A DNA stretch of 64,000 bases, from NCBI RefSeq assembly GCF_013426205.1, contig NC_089427.1, forward strand, positions 2,852,001 through 2,916,000, read 5' to 3'. This DNA is from Metarhizium brunneum. Lineage: Eukaryota > Ascomycota > Sordariomycetes > Hypocreales > Clavicipitaceae. The position numbers and the translations under genes were made by a program. Below are positions 23,089 to 34,753 of this stretch, piece after piece (positions within the stretch are counted from its first letter, which is position 1; each line of letters opens with the position of its first letter). The notes below the pieces were generated by a model. That model was not told where the DNA came from and searched no databases. It saw only the letters and a list, made by a program, of their open reading frames with translations.

Positions 23089-24323
23089 CCCAGGCCAGGA
23101 TACTAAGTAGATAAGCCCAGCTGACAGCTTTATCGCAAGTTGAACTGCCAGGCGGTGACCCCGCGCGTGCGACTTGTGGAGGGGGGGAGGATGCATGGGC
23201 CAGGGGGCCAAGGAGGGTCCTTGGTCGGAGCATTGAGACTGATGACACCAATCCAGCCCCTCCAGACCAGGCGTGCAGGTGGGGCATCTTTCGGGAACTC
23301 AAGTGGTTGTGCGACGTTCCTAAACTTGATCATTCCTTCCTAATCGCCGGCCTGGGATACGGCAATGAAGCCCAGGCGGTCAACTAGCGCAATTAATTGC
23401 ACACATGCATTCGGGACGCCAGAGTTTGAGTCTGAATCCCTACATATTTTTGCCGTCAAATACATTTTCGTTGAGCAGATGCCAGTGCTGCAAATGTTGG
23501 TGCTGGGTCAGACAGCTAGAAGCGTTCTCGTAAGCCATCGCAACAACCAGCTCACACAACCTAATTTGCACTCGCCAGACTATCCATACATTCAGGTCTG
23601 ACGGTACTGCACAATGATATCATTGTATATACTTTTGCATTTCCCCTGCTTGTTGACATTAACTCAACTTTGGGGGGGGGGGCAATGGAGTTCCTAGGAC
23701 CAAGTAGGCCTGGGAGGGCGACTGGCATGTAGCTGACCAAAATGCAACTACCTACACTGGTATGTAAATTTGTTGCCGTGACATTTGAAGTTATTTTCTC
23801 GTCATCAGAGCCTCTTGTTGCAGCTCCCACGTTGAATTCCTTGGCTGTCGTGTTGCGCCTGTCTTTGATCGGATCATCAACATGAGGGCCGATTTGGGAA
23901 ACACTTCAGGTGGCGCATCTCACGGCTGGCTCGAAATAGGACTCAAACGACCATTTGCAACAATTCAGGTGTTTGGTGGGTGGGCGAGTCTGATGAACGT
24001 TCTGAAGAGTGTTGACCATGGTTTTCCAGCGGTTCCAAACGCTATCTGTCTGTTCGGTGGCCGGATCGACCCTCTCATACCAATATACTGACAGAACTTG
24101 CTTCGAAGCACAGGATCTTGGCTGTACATAATACCAATTGTGAAACATTCTGCAATACCTTTATCAATGTTTCAGAGAAGTACGTTTTTGTTGACAGCCC
24201 AGGCAGTATGGACCAAATCTCGGACTCATAAGATCTGCCTACACGCAACTGTTATTCTCGGGCGCTTTCTCAGCCCTGACAAGAGGCTCCTTGGGCATCG
24301 AATCACGCCTACAAACCCCGAAC

Positions 24324-25715
24324 ATGGCGCTTAGCATTAGACAGCTCAATGGAGATGCATCGTTTTTGCTTACGTTCGAACCGGTTGAGTCTGGCCCCCC
24401 CGATGGTGCAAGTATGCCCGAACTGTTCCGAATTCTCCTCGATCCGTGGCTTGTAGGACCGTCAAATATCTTCCACTCCAAATTTTCTTCGACGACGCAC
24501 GTTCAGGGAGCATGTGTCTCAACGTTGCGAGACCTACCTGAGCCTGATTTAGTCATTGTCAGTAACGGTCGCAGCGACCATTGCAATGAGGCTACTCTTC
24601 GGCAACTGGCTCCTCGCGGTACGAAGACGATTATATTAGCGGAGCCTACGGCTGCGAAACAGATCCGAAGCTGGAAGTATTTCGATGACAGGAAAATTCT
24701 GACCCTTCAGCGATGGCAGGACCCTCGACAAACCGGTCGAGACACCGTCATCCGAATACCAATACGCTCTGGTACCGCTGGAGGACACAAAGGGCTTGTG
24801 ACAGTTTCCTTCATCTCCCGAGGGAGAAGTACGAAAGGGATTGATTCGGCAATAGGAATAACGTACAGGCCAGCGCCTTTAGGGTTATCAATCTCTCAAC
24901 CGCCGGCGACCACAGCTTCCACTCCTCTCTCAACTCCTTCGCTGGATTTTGCCTCACGCACAACGAGCCCAAGTGAGCTATACACTCCTGAAGCTATCGA
25001 AACGCCTACTTTACCGCCTCTCCCAGCTTTGCCAACCCTTACACCTACCGAAAGCCCGGCTGCTCACTCGTCGAAGGCAGGTCGATCTCTGACCACTCTT
25101 TCCCACCCCCAGAACAGGAGTGTGTCTGGGGTATCCGTGATATTTTCCCCCCACGGCATTTCCTACAGCGCCATCGAGGGATACGCAACGTCACACCTTG
25201 TCTCTGAAGCTGCGCTGCCACTCACAGCTCTTCTACACTGCTTCGACGCAGTCTCTCAACCCTGGTGGCTCGGCGGCAACGTCACGAGTGGCTTTCATCA
25301 CGGCCAGGAGATCATCGCTAAGCTTGGTGCAAGAGCCTGGATCAGCACATATGACGGAGACAAATTCCTTAGAGGTCTAGCCAGGCGATTGACTCGGAGG
25401 AAGAAGTACAAGACACATGAGGTGCGCAACTCTGTCCACGGTGCGACGGTTGGCTTCCACAACACCCGCAAACCGAGTTCCAGACGCTGCGGAAAGATGG
25501 ACAGGCCGACGGAAATAATGGCCTTGAATATTGGCGAGGAAATCGCTCTGACAAGCGACGGGGTGTGGGCCACTGAAGCAGCGTCTTCCATGGGATCAGG
25601 CTACCTGAATCGTCGTCTGAGTATTCCCCATTTGCTTTATGCGAATGCCTCAGGGGAAAGTATAAGCTCGCCGTTTAGGGTGAGTAAACTCTGGCCGAGT
25701 ATGTTTCTGGCTTGA
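24324..25715 (+). CDS. Metallo-beta-lactamase-superfamily-related fungal protein
   Basis: Single-exon gene, 463 residues, starting MALSIRQLNGDASFLLTF at the first ATG; the frame reaches a TTG at 24291 but that is not a credible start. The fold resembles the UlaG/RomA-type branch of the metallo-beta-lactamase superfamily: a beta-strand start with a buried LLDPWLVGPS motif (about residues 40-49), then DLVIVSNGRSDHCNEATLRQL (about 75-95), where only DH remains of the HxHxDH metal motif, and a later APRGTKTIILAEP strand. A Pro/Ser/Thr-rich insert (about 190-270) interrupts the domain before SVIFSPHGISYSAIEGY. The altered metal ligands suggest changed metal binding or a non-hydrolytic role. Cytosolic; no signal peptide or membrane segment. 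Family placement is likely, function unknown. Confidence 0.72.
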   Translation: MALSIRQLNGDASFLLTFEPVESGPPDGASMPELFRILLDPWLVGPSNIFHSKFSSTTHVQGACVSTLRDLPEPDLVIVSNGRSDHCNEATLRQLAPRGTKTIILAEPTAAKQIRSWKYFDDRKILTLQRWQDPRQTGRDTVIRIPIRSGTAGGHKGLVTVSFISRGRSTKGIDSAIGITYRPAPLGLSISQPPATTASTPLSTPSLDFASRTTSPSELYTPEAIETPTLPPLPALPTLTPTESPAAHSSKAGRSLTTLSHPQNRSVSGVSVIFSPHGISYSAIEGYATSHLVSEAALPLTALLHCFDAVSQPWWLGGNVTSGFHHGQEIIAKLGARAWISTYDGDKFLRGLARRLTRRKKYKTHEVRNSVHGATVGFHNTRKPSSRRCGKMDRPTEIMALNIGEEIALTSDGVWATEAASSMGSGYLNRRLSIPHLLYANASGESISSPFRVSKLWPSMFLA

Positions 25716-26253
25716 AAGGCTCAAGGCTTTCCTACTATTGTTCAGCCTATGCTGCCGTGATATGCCTCCGTGGAGGGCGTTTCGTTGGCGTTGCATCGCC
25801 AGCGGAATTCATGGAGCGATACTCCTTTATACCTTGCGTCTTCACGCTGCACATACCTAGCCGTACTCTATATTTTGTGGCCCCAGGCTTGAGTTTATTC
25901 ATAGTATTTAGTATCCAATACTATCAGTATGAAATTGTGGCTTTCAGCTCCTCTAGGTCCATACAGGTATTGGAAATATTCTCCTCCCGTAAGATAAGAA
26001 AATAAAACAAAATCGAGAGCGATATTGTCTCACTACGCCACATAACCACTCAGCTACCTCATTCTTTTAGTTCTCAGAACGGTTCATCTCTCGGTTCGTG
26101 AGGGTATCATCCAACCCAAAAGCTTGATCATTAACAAACCACGCACCCAATTCCAACCATCTACATGCGTGTATATCCTAATCCCAACTACTGCGTTTCA
26201 TGGTATACTCCCACTCAACAAGCCCAATATGATTGCTCTTCTTGGGTATCCCT
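25716..26253. other. Convergent intergenic region
   Basis: About 540 bp between the stops of the metallo-beta-lactamase-related gene and PEF1, AT-rich and probably both 3' UTRs. No gene seen. Confidence 0.6.
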
Positions 26254-27457
26254 CTACTTCAGCTGCCTCAAGATTTCGCTCAGAAAGTCTTCAAAGCTCA
26301 GCGTGATGAACCCATCTCGATCGTCATCGTACTTTTTGAAAACGTCCGTCATGCGCTTTAGCGAGATGCAGCTCTGCACAAATAGATCGAAACTCATGAC
26401 ACCCTCGTTGCGCTTATCATAGGTGCGGAAGAGTAATTCGACAAACTGGGGGCTGAGGCGGTAGCGGAATGCGATGAGAGCATCGGTGAACTCCTGGAGA
26501 GATATGTTTCCGCTGCGGTCGACATCGAATCGGTCAAACAGAGTGCGCCAGGAGGCAAGGAAGGACCATAGTCCACAGAACTCTTCAAAGTTGATGGTGC
26601 CACTGCGATCAGAGTCAAACATGCGGATCATCATTCGGACAGTTTGTATGTCGAATGCTGTCCAGTCACCGTTCACGAGAGCTGCCGAGAGCTCCTTTTC
26701 AGAGAGCTGGCCGGTCCCTAGTTACATGTCAGCCGAATAATGTCATGAGAAGAAGCTTTTTTTGTCTCCTTTGCCGAATGGTCCTTCAGGGAAATGGCAA
26801 GAGGGGGGCTATGTGTCGACATGTCTGTTCTTCCCGTAAAGAAAACTCACCGTCTTTGTCTACAGCTCGGAAGAGCGGAAGCAGTGTCGAGTCAGAGCCT
26901 GATGCAGGATCTGGAGTCGGCGGGGCCGCTGAGTAATTCTGTTGATGTGGTGGGCGACTTTGAGGCTGGGAGGCAGGTCGAGGTGCGGCCGGCCCAGGTC
27001 CATGGCTACTACTGCTGTGGAAGGTTTGACCATGAGTTGGCTGGGGATGTGGTGGAGGGTAATTGTCTCTCGGGGTTGCGGGAGGAGGTTTCTTTTCGTA
27101 GCGGTTTTGCTGATATGTTTGCGGCGGCGTGGTTCCAGACTTCTAGAGATGTTGTGAAGAGGGATTGTGTCAACATGGGAGTTTCGAACGCGTAGAGCAC
27201 GGTTTAGAGAGCTTCTTCTCTCGGCGTGCATAGTCAGACTGTTTAAGGAAAAAATTGAATGAAAATAAGATCGAATAGAGTGAATGACTTACTCGTTCGG
27301 GCTCGGCAAACCTTACGCAAAGGAGAAAGAGAGCGTCAACAAACTATCCTAAACTTCGATGTCTGGTTCGTTGTGGTGCGGCATCGCGAAGTGGCGATGA
27401 GGGGTCGAATGCGTACCTGGGCAAGGCATCAGGGTCGAAGGGTCTGTTGTATGCCAT
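26254..27457 (-). CDS. PEF1: Penta-EF-hand calcium-binding protein (Pef1/ALG-2 type)
   Basis: Calcium sensor of the penta-EF-hand family, linked in yeast to polarised growth and in animals (ALG-2, peflin, sorcin) to membrane traffic. Exons 27457-27417, 27311-27293 (19 nt), 27142-26851 and 26717-26254 give 271 residues. After the start MAYNRPFDPDALPR comes a Pro/Gln/His-rich tail to about residue 100, typical of peflin-like proteins. EF loops: 115-126 (DKDGTGQLSEKE), 152-163 (DSDRSGTINFEE) and 182-193 (DVDRSGNISLQE) are canonical; the fourth (DKRNEGVM) has lost ligands, and the fifth (DDDRDGFIT) is the dimerisation hand. The last two exons are secure. The first two rest on splice sites and phase; a different 5' structure is possible. 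Confidence 0.87.
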
Positions 27458-28359
27458 GATGCAGTCCACTGGTTGGTGCAATACGAAGATGGCCAACGCC
27501 GGGGTAGAAATGAGGGAGATGGCGAGGTGCCAAATGGGTTTATACAAATGGACAAGCGGCAGGGCTGATTCAGGCTGGAGGTTTGAGGCTGACATGTCAA
27601 CTGTTTGGATCGAAATGTCATTGTCAGCCCCAGCTACTACTAACTTACTATTGCTCCGAACAGTACGGAGCACCTGTGTCACCCAAAGTACCGAGTGTAG
27701 GTACCTTAGTACATAAGTACTACTACCTACAGTAGGACCTAGTACTCTTGGACCAGGCGGGAATACGGCATTGGGATACCTTGCCAGGCTGCCAGGACAC
27801 CATGTCGAGGTCTCACACAGCACCACCACGGTACATGTAGCCCCAGAGTGCCCAGCACGTGTCGACGGGTCGGTTCACCAATTGAGTTGAATCAATAAAA
27901 CGGCTTTGTGTTTGCCCAGCTTCTAGGTAACCAGGGCATCAGTTGAGCGCGGCAGACAGCAGACAACAATGCCGCTTGCCCCCTTTTCTCATGCTACCCG
28001 CCACCAATTTGTGCGCAGGACCGTCGATGTATGGATCAATCATCATAATTCCACCATCATGACTGTTGTGGTGGTGCTGATATTGGCGGCGTGGACGATG
28101 TTGGTCGTGCCTTCCCCTTCCTACCGAGTATCGAAGTGCTGCCCCACTCGACATCGTGTTTGGTGGTGCCGGAACGCCCTGACTAACAGATCTGTCACGG
28201 CCCACGCGGTCGGCTTTGTACTACAGGCTGGACCCAATATTGGGCCTGGTCCCCTGCAAAGACCACCACCAGCGCTTCATCAACTCTCAAGTGCTGCAAG
28301 TGCTGTAGTACTTTGACATCTAGTTTATCCAATCTTCTCTGGCTGTAGCAAAGGCCACC
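27458..28359. promoter_or_regulatory. Divergent promoter region, PEF1 and ChaC/GCG1
   Basis: 902 bp between start codons. At 27650-27750 there is a dense patch of AGTAC/GTACT and CCTAC/GTAGG words, including a TACGGAGCA near copy of the 9-mer family. No credible gene; the short open frames overlap on both strands. Confidence 0.5.
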
Positions 28360-29310
28360 ATGCCAGCCACGGCCAACACGACAAATGACGACGCTGCATC
28401 CGAGTTTTGGCTCTACGGCTATGGGTAAAGCCCCTTCTGTCCTATCTGCTTCGTCTGTTCCCTGCAGCTAATTGCGCCGGCTATCAATTGATTGCAGGAG
28501 TCTCATATGGAAACCACCGCCACATTTTGGTATGTACATGCCGTGCCCCTCCCATAACAACCCCGTGCATCTGCACCAATGTCGACTAACCGTATCTTCT
28601 TTGTGTGACATTAGATAGAAAGGTTCCGGGCTGGGTCAATGGCTATGTCAGGAGATTCTGGCAGGTATGTTCGAAGAAACACACACTCTCGTTATCCAAG
28701 TCACCCCCGCCTTTGAGTCTCTGCTTACATATACATATATCCTCCTCCACCAGGCAAGGTTGGTTTCACACTTTGCCTTGTCCTACATCATGGCGACGAC
28801 TGTTTGATTTTAACCTTTTGGCTTGTTCTTAGCGAGGACCACCGTGGTACGCCAGAGGCACCCGGTCGAGTTGTCACTCTAATCGAGCGCTCCTACTGGG
28901 AGAAGTTGACGGACCACCATGATTCTGCGCCAGAAAAAGTCTGGGGCGTCGCATATCGCATCGTGCCGGAAAAGGTGTCTGAAGTCAAGGAATATCTGGA
29001 TATTAGAGAGATCAACGGCTACTCCATCCACTATACACCTTTTTATCCCGCCGACGGGTCCACGCCCATGGAGACTCTGGTGTACATTGGCACTCCCGAT
29101 AATGAGCAATTTGTCGGCCCCCAAGATCCCCAGAAGCTGGCACAGCATATTCTCAACAGCAAAGGACCAAGCGGTCTGAACAGAGACTACCTTTACGGAC
29201 TCGACACTGCCCTCAATGAATTGTCCCCGGATAGCGGAGATTATCATGTCAGCGACTTGGCACAACGCGTTCGAGCACTCGAGCACTCGGTCAATGGGAC
29301 TTCATCATAG
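28360..29310 (+). CDS. GCG1: Glutathione-specific gamma-glutamylcyclotransferase (ChaC), with a 5-nt micro-exon
   Basis: Cytosolic ChaC-family enzyme that cleaves glutathione to 5-oxoproline and Cys-Gly. Exons 28360-28424, 28498-28529, 28615-28664, 28754-28758 and 28833-29310 give 209 residues. The spliced protein has YGYGSLIW (19-26), then VPGWVNGYVRRFWQ, SEDHRGTPEAPGRVVTL (51-67) and the catalytic-type Glu110 in REINGY. Joining exon 3 directly to exon 5 breaks the frame. The 5-nt exon GCAAG, flanked by CCACCAG and GTTGGT, gives the conserved FWQ-A-S-EDHR order seen in yeast and human ChaC proteins, so it is well supported. All five exons keep phase to the stop. The length is normal for ChaC2/Gcg1. 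Confidence 0.93.
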
Positions 29311-30054
29311 ACCCGAACGAATCGGAACTTACCTCAGGACCTTTTTTTCTTCTCTCTCGGCAATAAGGGTACGAGGGGCCTGCTGACTTGGGATAGACGC
29401 ATACATTTAGACATGGCATGATTTTACAAACAACCCACGGAGCGAGGAACACCTCTTTTAACCCTAGCCTTTCAATTTCTTCGACCAGGTACTGAAGACT
29501 AGCCCTTCCCGCTCAAATGTTCTTCCTTCCCCTCAGCCCAATAAATGCAACCTGTACCTCAGCATCGTTTGTTTATCATCGTCGCTATCGAATTTGTTGG
29601 CCGTCACTTCTGTTTATGTCGCATTTGGCAGGTAGTTATAGACCATTATCGCAGTGCCGTCGTTTCTTTCTCAGTGCACATATTCAACCTCCTTCGGATG
29701 CTCAAAGTATAAGCAGGAGAGGGACACTGTCCCTACGCAAATAAGACGAAGAGATGCATAAACGGTAACGAAGTGAACGTGCAGCTCTAATCGAGCTGGC
29801 GCCAATGTACAGAAAGCTAACCAAAATAATGTCTGGATGGCCGGCCAGTCCAGATATCGGGACATTTGAGGGGGGGTTTGCCGGGTTTCTCCAAGCCCTC
29901 GTCCTTTACCCTTGCCGTTACACCACACCCAAAACTCCTCGTGAAGATCGCATGTTGAGAGAAAGTCGAAGGTACGAAACACTATTTAGCCCTTCCTAGG
30001 CGAACTCTTATGCCAGCAACATGGGATCATACGCGCTTTGTCCAGACACCAACA
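29311..30054. other. Convergent intergenic region
   Basis: About 740 bp between the ChaC and RRM-protein stops, AT-rich with T runs near 29345; probably both 3' UTRs. No gene seen. Confidence 0.6.
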
Positions 30055-31013
30055 TTAGTATCCTCTTCCACCTTGAGGGGGTGGTTGAGGAGGAGGCTGG
30101 TGTTGAGGCATGGGAGCCTGTTGCTGCTGAGAAAGGTCTGCATATCCATATTGCGGAACGCCGTATCCTGCACTCATCGTCAGCGTATTCGCCGCAGGAG
30201 CATGAATAATCTGGTCGGAAGATTGGGTCGACTTACCCTGGGGAGGCATGCCATATCCCGGGTGTTGAGGGTAAGGTCGGCCATATGCTACTGGCGCGTA
30301 CATCTGAGGAGCGACGACTGGATAACCAGGGGACTGCTGCGGAAGACCATAAGGCATTGGCGCTGCATAACCTCCCCGTCCTCCAAATCCCGAACCTCCT
30401 CCTCGACCACCTCCATACCCTCCGCGAGGGCTATTGTCGGATGCTTTGTCCACACGAATCGTTCGACCGTCAAATCTAAAGCAATATTAGAATCAAGCCC
30501 AATCCACGCGACCAATCAAGCACTCGGTCCGTGATAACAAAGAAGCGAAAGGGGCTCGTACTCGACGTTGTTCATTGCAGCTATAGCGTTCTGGGCATCA
30601 TTCTCTTGGGTGTAGCGCACAAAGCCAAAGCCGCGGCTGCGACCAGTATCTCGATCCTTGACCACCACCTTCGCGCAGAGCAAACTCCATATTAGAAGGT
30701 CATATTCACGCACTTTGAATGAAAGGGGATGTTGTTGAGCGGCGGGAACAGCGACAACGATTCACATACACACGTGTCAAAGAGTCTGAAACACAACAAA
30801 GGAAATTAACCAAACATACCGCTTCTTCAACAGCGCCAAACTCTTCGAACTTCTGACGAAGAGTGGCCTCTTCAGTATGCCATGCTAGGCCGCTTTTTAC
30901 ATTGTCAGTTCGTGGCTGCTTGCGCCAGCGACACGGCGCTGTGGGGACGGTTCATGACGGAGAGGGGAATTGTGATGAGTGATCAGTGCTCACCCTATGA
31001 AGAGCTTCGACAT
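30055..31013 (-). CDS. Glycine-rich RRM RNA-binding protein
   Basis: Single-RRM protein of the glycine-rich/cold-inducible RNA-binding type, probably nuclear or shuttling. Exons 31013-30994, 30892-30820, 30668-30562, 30475-30237 and 30167-30055 give 183 residues. The RRM spans about 2-78, with RNP2 KLFIGGLAW at 3-11 and RNP1 RGFGFVRY at 43-50, and ends [12 protein letters not shown] Gly/Arg stretch (about 85-103) and a Pro/Gln/Tyr-rich tail follow, ending PPQGGRGY. This low-complexity tail is of the kind that promotes condensates. Intron 1 lies seven codons after the ATG, as in many fungal orthologues. The last intron (30236-30168) is 69 nt and has no in-frame stop, so retained and spliced forms are both translatable. 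Confidence 0.93.
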
Positions 31014-34000
31014 GGCTAGTATGTTGCTGCTTATTTCTCGTCTCAGTCCTATGTGACAAAGTCAGACGATGGGATCAGAGATTGCGAATGGCGGTGGTAT
31101 GACTGATCCAGAAGAGACGCAAAACGCACAGCCGCAGATGTAGGGATTGATATTGGAAGAGGCTTGGGGGCGATGCGAAGCCAAAGGTAGGGGAGGAAGG
31201 GTACGTGTTTTCTCTGGGTAAGGTGCGTTGTCCGCTCGTTTGCAAGATGGAAGAACATGCGACAACTACTAGTCGGAGATATGGACCCCTACAGACCACA
31301 TTCACACAATGTGCTCCGTACCAGCGCCTGAGCTATGAACCAAGTTGGCTGCCTCCCCCGCCTGCCAGCTGCCATGGCTAATAGGAGGCGTTTGCCATGG
31401 CGTGGACAGGGTCTAGCATCCGAAATACTGCGCTAGGTGTCGCGGGGAGTAACAGGGCAGTTTGAACCTACCTCAGTGTACCTCGAGCTTGAGGGCGAAA
31501 TGGGGTAGACTTCGAATGGAAGATGAGTTTATGGATGTGGCAGCGAAGTTGCCTGGCCGATCTGTGTACAACAAGAAAGCCAAGCCAAGCGCCGTTCAAT
31601 CTTGCTTCGCTCCTGGGACATGGAGTCTATTCTCCAGGGCGCAGTTGGTGAAGGTCCACTTCTTTAGTGCACCAGACAGTACAGCACAATGCCGGATTGC
31701 GATGACTTGCAGAGCAAAGGACAATGTGTTCAGAGAGTTTGATGCTGGGTTCTGCTGATCTCACCAGTCTTGGGGATCGCCGCCGAATGAAGCGGGACAA
31801 TCTATTGCGCTAAGGCCAGCCTCAAGGGTTTTTGACTGGATGGAAGTTCCCACAACGGGGCGAGTTGAGAAACGAGCCTTTTTTGCAACGTCAACTTCCG
31901 CCGGCCTTTCTAGAAGAAGACAACTGGTTGCTTTCCATGGCAGATTATGGATGCTGAAACCTCTAGGCAGTGGCCTAAGGTTGGACTTGCTAGCAGTGGA
32001 GCAATGCGCCGGCTCGACACGCTCTGTTGTCGACTGGGAACTTACTACTACAGTGGTGTACTTTACGCGTTGCTGACTTGACTTGTACCGTTGGGGAGCA
32101 AGGTTGGGGCCAACGCGGGGTCCAAGGCGACTCAAGCTCTCAAGTTTGGGCTCTTCAAGTTGAGCACACACACACGTGGGTGGCGGCGGAATGGTGCGGC
32201 TTGGCCTGTTCGTGAAACAGCGGCAGCAAGGTGGGATGGGATGACTTGTCTAATCAACGGCTGGCATTCATATGACAAGGCGAGGGCAATCAAAGCCAAC
32301 CAGTTAAAGACAAAATCAGTGTCGGCCAGTATAGACTTCGTTTGGGGACAAGACCAAAGGCTGAACGGAATTACGCGAACAACTAATATTGTTTCTCAGA
32401 AGAGATGGATGCTTCTATATACAGTAAGCAAACAGCGAGAACAACTAGAATGAAATTTTGACACGTTAACGTGGTCGCAGCAACTGACTCTAAACAAGTG
32501 GAGGAGGCTCCCTGCTCGGGTCAGGGCAAGCAATAATAGGTGCTTCGCCAGGTTGAATAATGCCATCAGCAACCAACCAGAATCAACACACCAGGGCCCG
32601 TTCTGGCCGGCCAGGGTTGGTGATACTCTTGTACAGGCAGGAGTCAGTCCACACACATCCTTTGGACAAATATAGAGTGCTGGAATGAGTGCCCATTGCC
32701 GACCAACATCTGGAGAGACCACCAGTATGGCTGGCATGTTTGAGCTTCCTGGCATTTGATGTCACTTTTAGGAATCGCCACCGTGACTCTTGCACAAGGG
32801 CACATGGTTGTGGATTTGTCAATGGATGAGAGTAGAATAATCCTTCGCCCTAAACCCCGGAGGAACCAAGATATGGAAGGCTGGGCCAGACTACATACTC
32901 GCCATCATACTCGGTAGTTTTCCTGTGCCTGCTGAGGCACCAAATGCAAGGGAAGGGGATGCATCTGAGCAGTGAGTACCCTGCAGCATCCCACCGTCGA
33001 CGCGTGTCAATTCCCACATGGAGCAAGCCACCTCCATAAAGCTCAATTGACTAGCCGAGGAGACGCCCGAATCTCACCGAAGTCAGGGGGAGAAAAGTAC
33101 CTGGTCACACGTGGAATGCGCGTCTCGCGCTTCCTGAGCGGTCTTGTCGCGGTGGACTTCACTCGGTAGTATTTCCTTGAGCACATCAGGCCTTGGGACG
33201 GCGGCAGACCAGTTGACCTACTACTGTCTGATTAATTAACTTTATTCATGTCCCCGAGGCAGAAAGCCCACCTTCACGGGCCCACCTACGGAGTACCCCG
33301 TGGCCTGGCCTGGCCTGGCCTGATTTATTGGCATTGTACATATGTGTGTGCATACATATAATAAGGGTTTATCCCAGACGACGCATACACGAGAAGACTC
33401 CTCATAAACAGTGCGGCAGTGCGGTAATTCAGCGCAAGCTATGGCGGAGTTGAGGAGTCTCGCGAGTCACGTCGTCATGGCTCGTTTACTCGTTTACTTA
33501 CGTTACTCCAGACCGCTCCGCATACCAGCTCGATAGCCCACGGGGGGGCCATGGGCATTGATTGTCCCTGTCGGCCGAATTACCTAGATAGAAAAGCGAT
33601 CCAAAGGGAGAAACAAAGGAGATTCTGAGCAATCCACCACTCTCCCACCCTTATTTTGGAGCATGGTGTCAAAACACATCACTCCGTGCATGGAGGTGCG
33701 ACTGTAGGTATCATCAATCTATGGTTGGTCATGTGCTCAGCGTCTCATGCGCGATCTAATCGACGGTATTCCAAAAATACTCTGCTACAACAGCCTGAGG
33801 CGGCCTGGTCCAGCAACAAAAAGCAAGGGTCTGAGCTCTTGTGTTACACCATCAGTCTACCAGTAATACCGGGTTGTGGGACTTTGATTTGCATTAGTGT
33901 GGTCTGGGATGCTGCCCTACCGAGTACATGGAGTATGTACATGGAGCGAGTGTCTTGGCCAAACTCGAGACAAATCAGGTTTGTTCCAAGCGAGCATAAC

Positions 34001-34753
34001 TTTTGACGTTTTGACTCCAGGTCCCTGACGCCGTGCTCCGACGCCATGCTCCGACGCCGTCAACAGCGTCATGCCGTTCTGTGTCGCTGTGCAAAAACGT
34101 GCAATACACGTCCAGGGATCATGAAGCAAATCCGGGGATGGAGTGTCTTGGCTATACGATCATGTCCAAGGTAGAAAACGCGACAAAATTATGCTGCCGT
34201 CTTGTAGCGGCAAATCCGTACACAAGCTCGCCCAATGGCCGCGTTTTGGCATGCTTTGTCTAAGGCGGCAGTGAGCTGGCATATTGGGTATCGCAGCGAC
34301 ATCAATAGGCCTCCCCTGAGCTTGTGGATGGTGGCCATCACATCGGGGCTGCTTTTTGAATGCTCGCAGGTATTCACTTCTGAGAGAGCTGACGGAGATT
34401 TGTTGAATTGGACATGCCTGCTCGTCTGTTCGTTCCTTCCCTCTGTTGTCGGAAGCTTGAGGAACATGTATTGGAGTAGGTAGGGAAAGAAGGCGACACC
34501 TACTGATAGGAATTGTAAGCAAGCACAAAAGTCTGCCCAACCGTCAACTGGTAGCACCTTTTCCCCCTTCCTCAAGTCGGCAGTTGCCTCAGCATCCGGA
34601 ATATCAAAGACAAGCTGCAACTCACTGCTAAAAATGCAGAAACCTTGGGCAATGTCCTTCTTCCCCCCTCCCACTCCCTCTGCCGATGCGTAGGTAAGGT
34701 TCGAGTTGCTAGTCCATGGCCACTGCAAACGAGTTGACGGATCGGAATCCAGC
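31014..34753. other. Intergenic region, 3.7 kb
   Basis: No gene recognised. It separates two divergent genes and presumably holds both promoters and leaders. It contains a TGGCC tandem repeat next to a TACGGAGTA copy (33287-33295), a 10-bp inverted repeat (33395-33404 with 33451-33460), and a GCTCCGACGCC direct repeat around 34034-34060. Open frames are short and overlapping. Confidence 0.55.
33301..33322. repeat. (TGGCC)4 tandem repeat
   Basis: Four TGGCC units directly downstream of a TACGGAGTA copy. Non-coding simple repeat. Confidence 0.8.

Larger units (their letters stand above)
18702..24323. other. Intergenic region, 5.6 kb, repeat-bearing
   Basis: No gene with recognisable domains. 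The right-hand part before 24324 is presumably the promoter of the metallo-beta-lactamase-related gene and the left part the promoter of the zinc-cluster gene. It contains two minisatellite-like tracts, four exact TACTCCGTA/TACGGAGTA copies (21476-23088), and several stretches (20.1-22.6 kb) of fairly GC-rich DNA with overlapping short open frames on both strands that match nothing I know. Confidence 0.6.
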
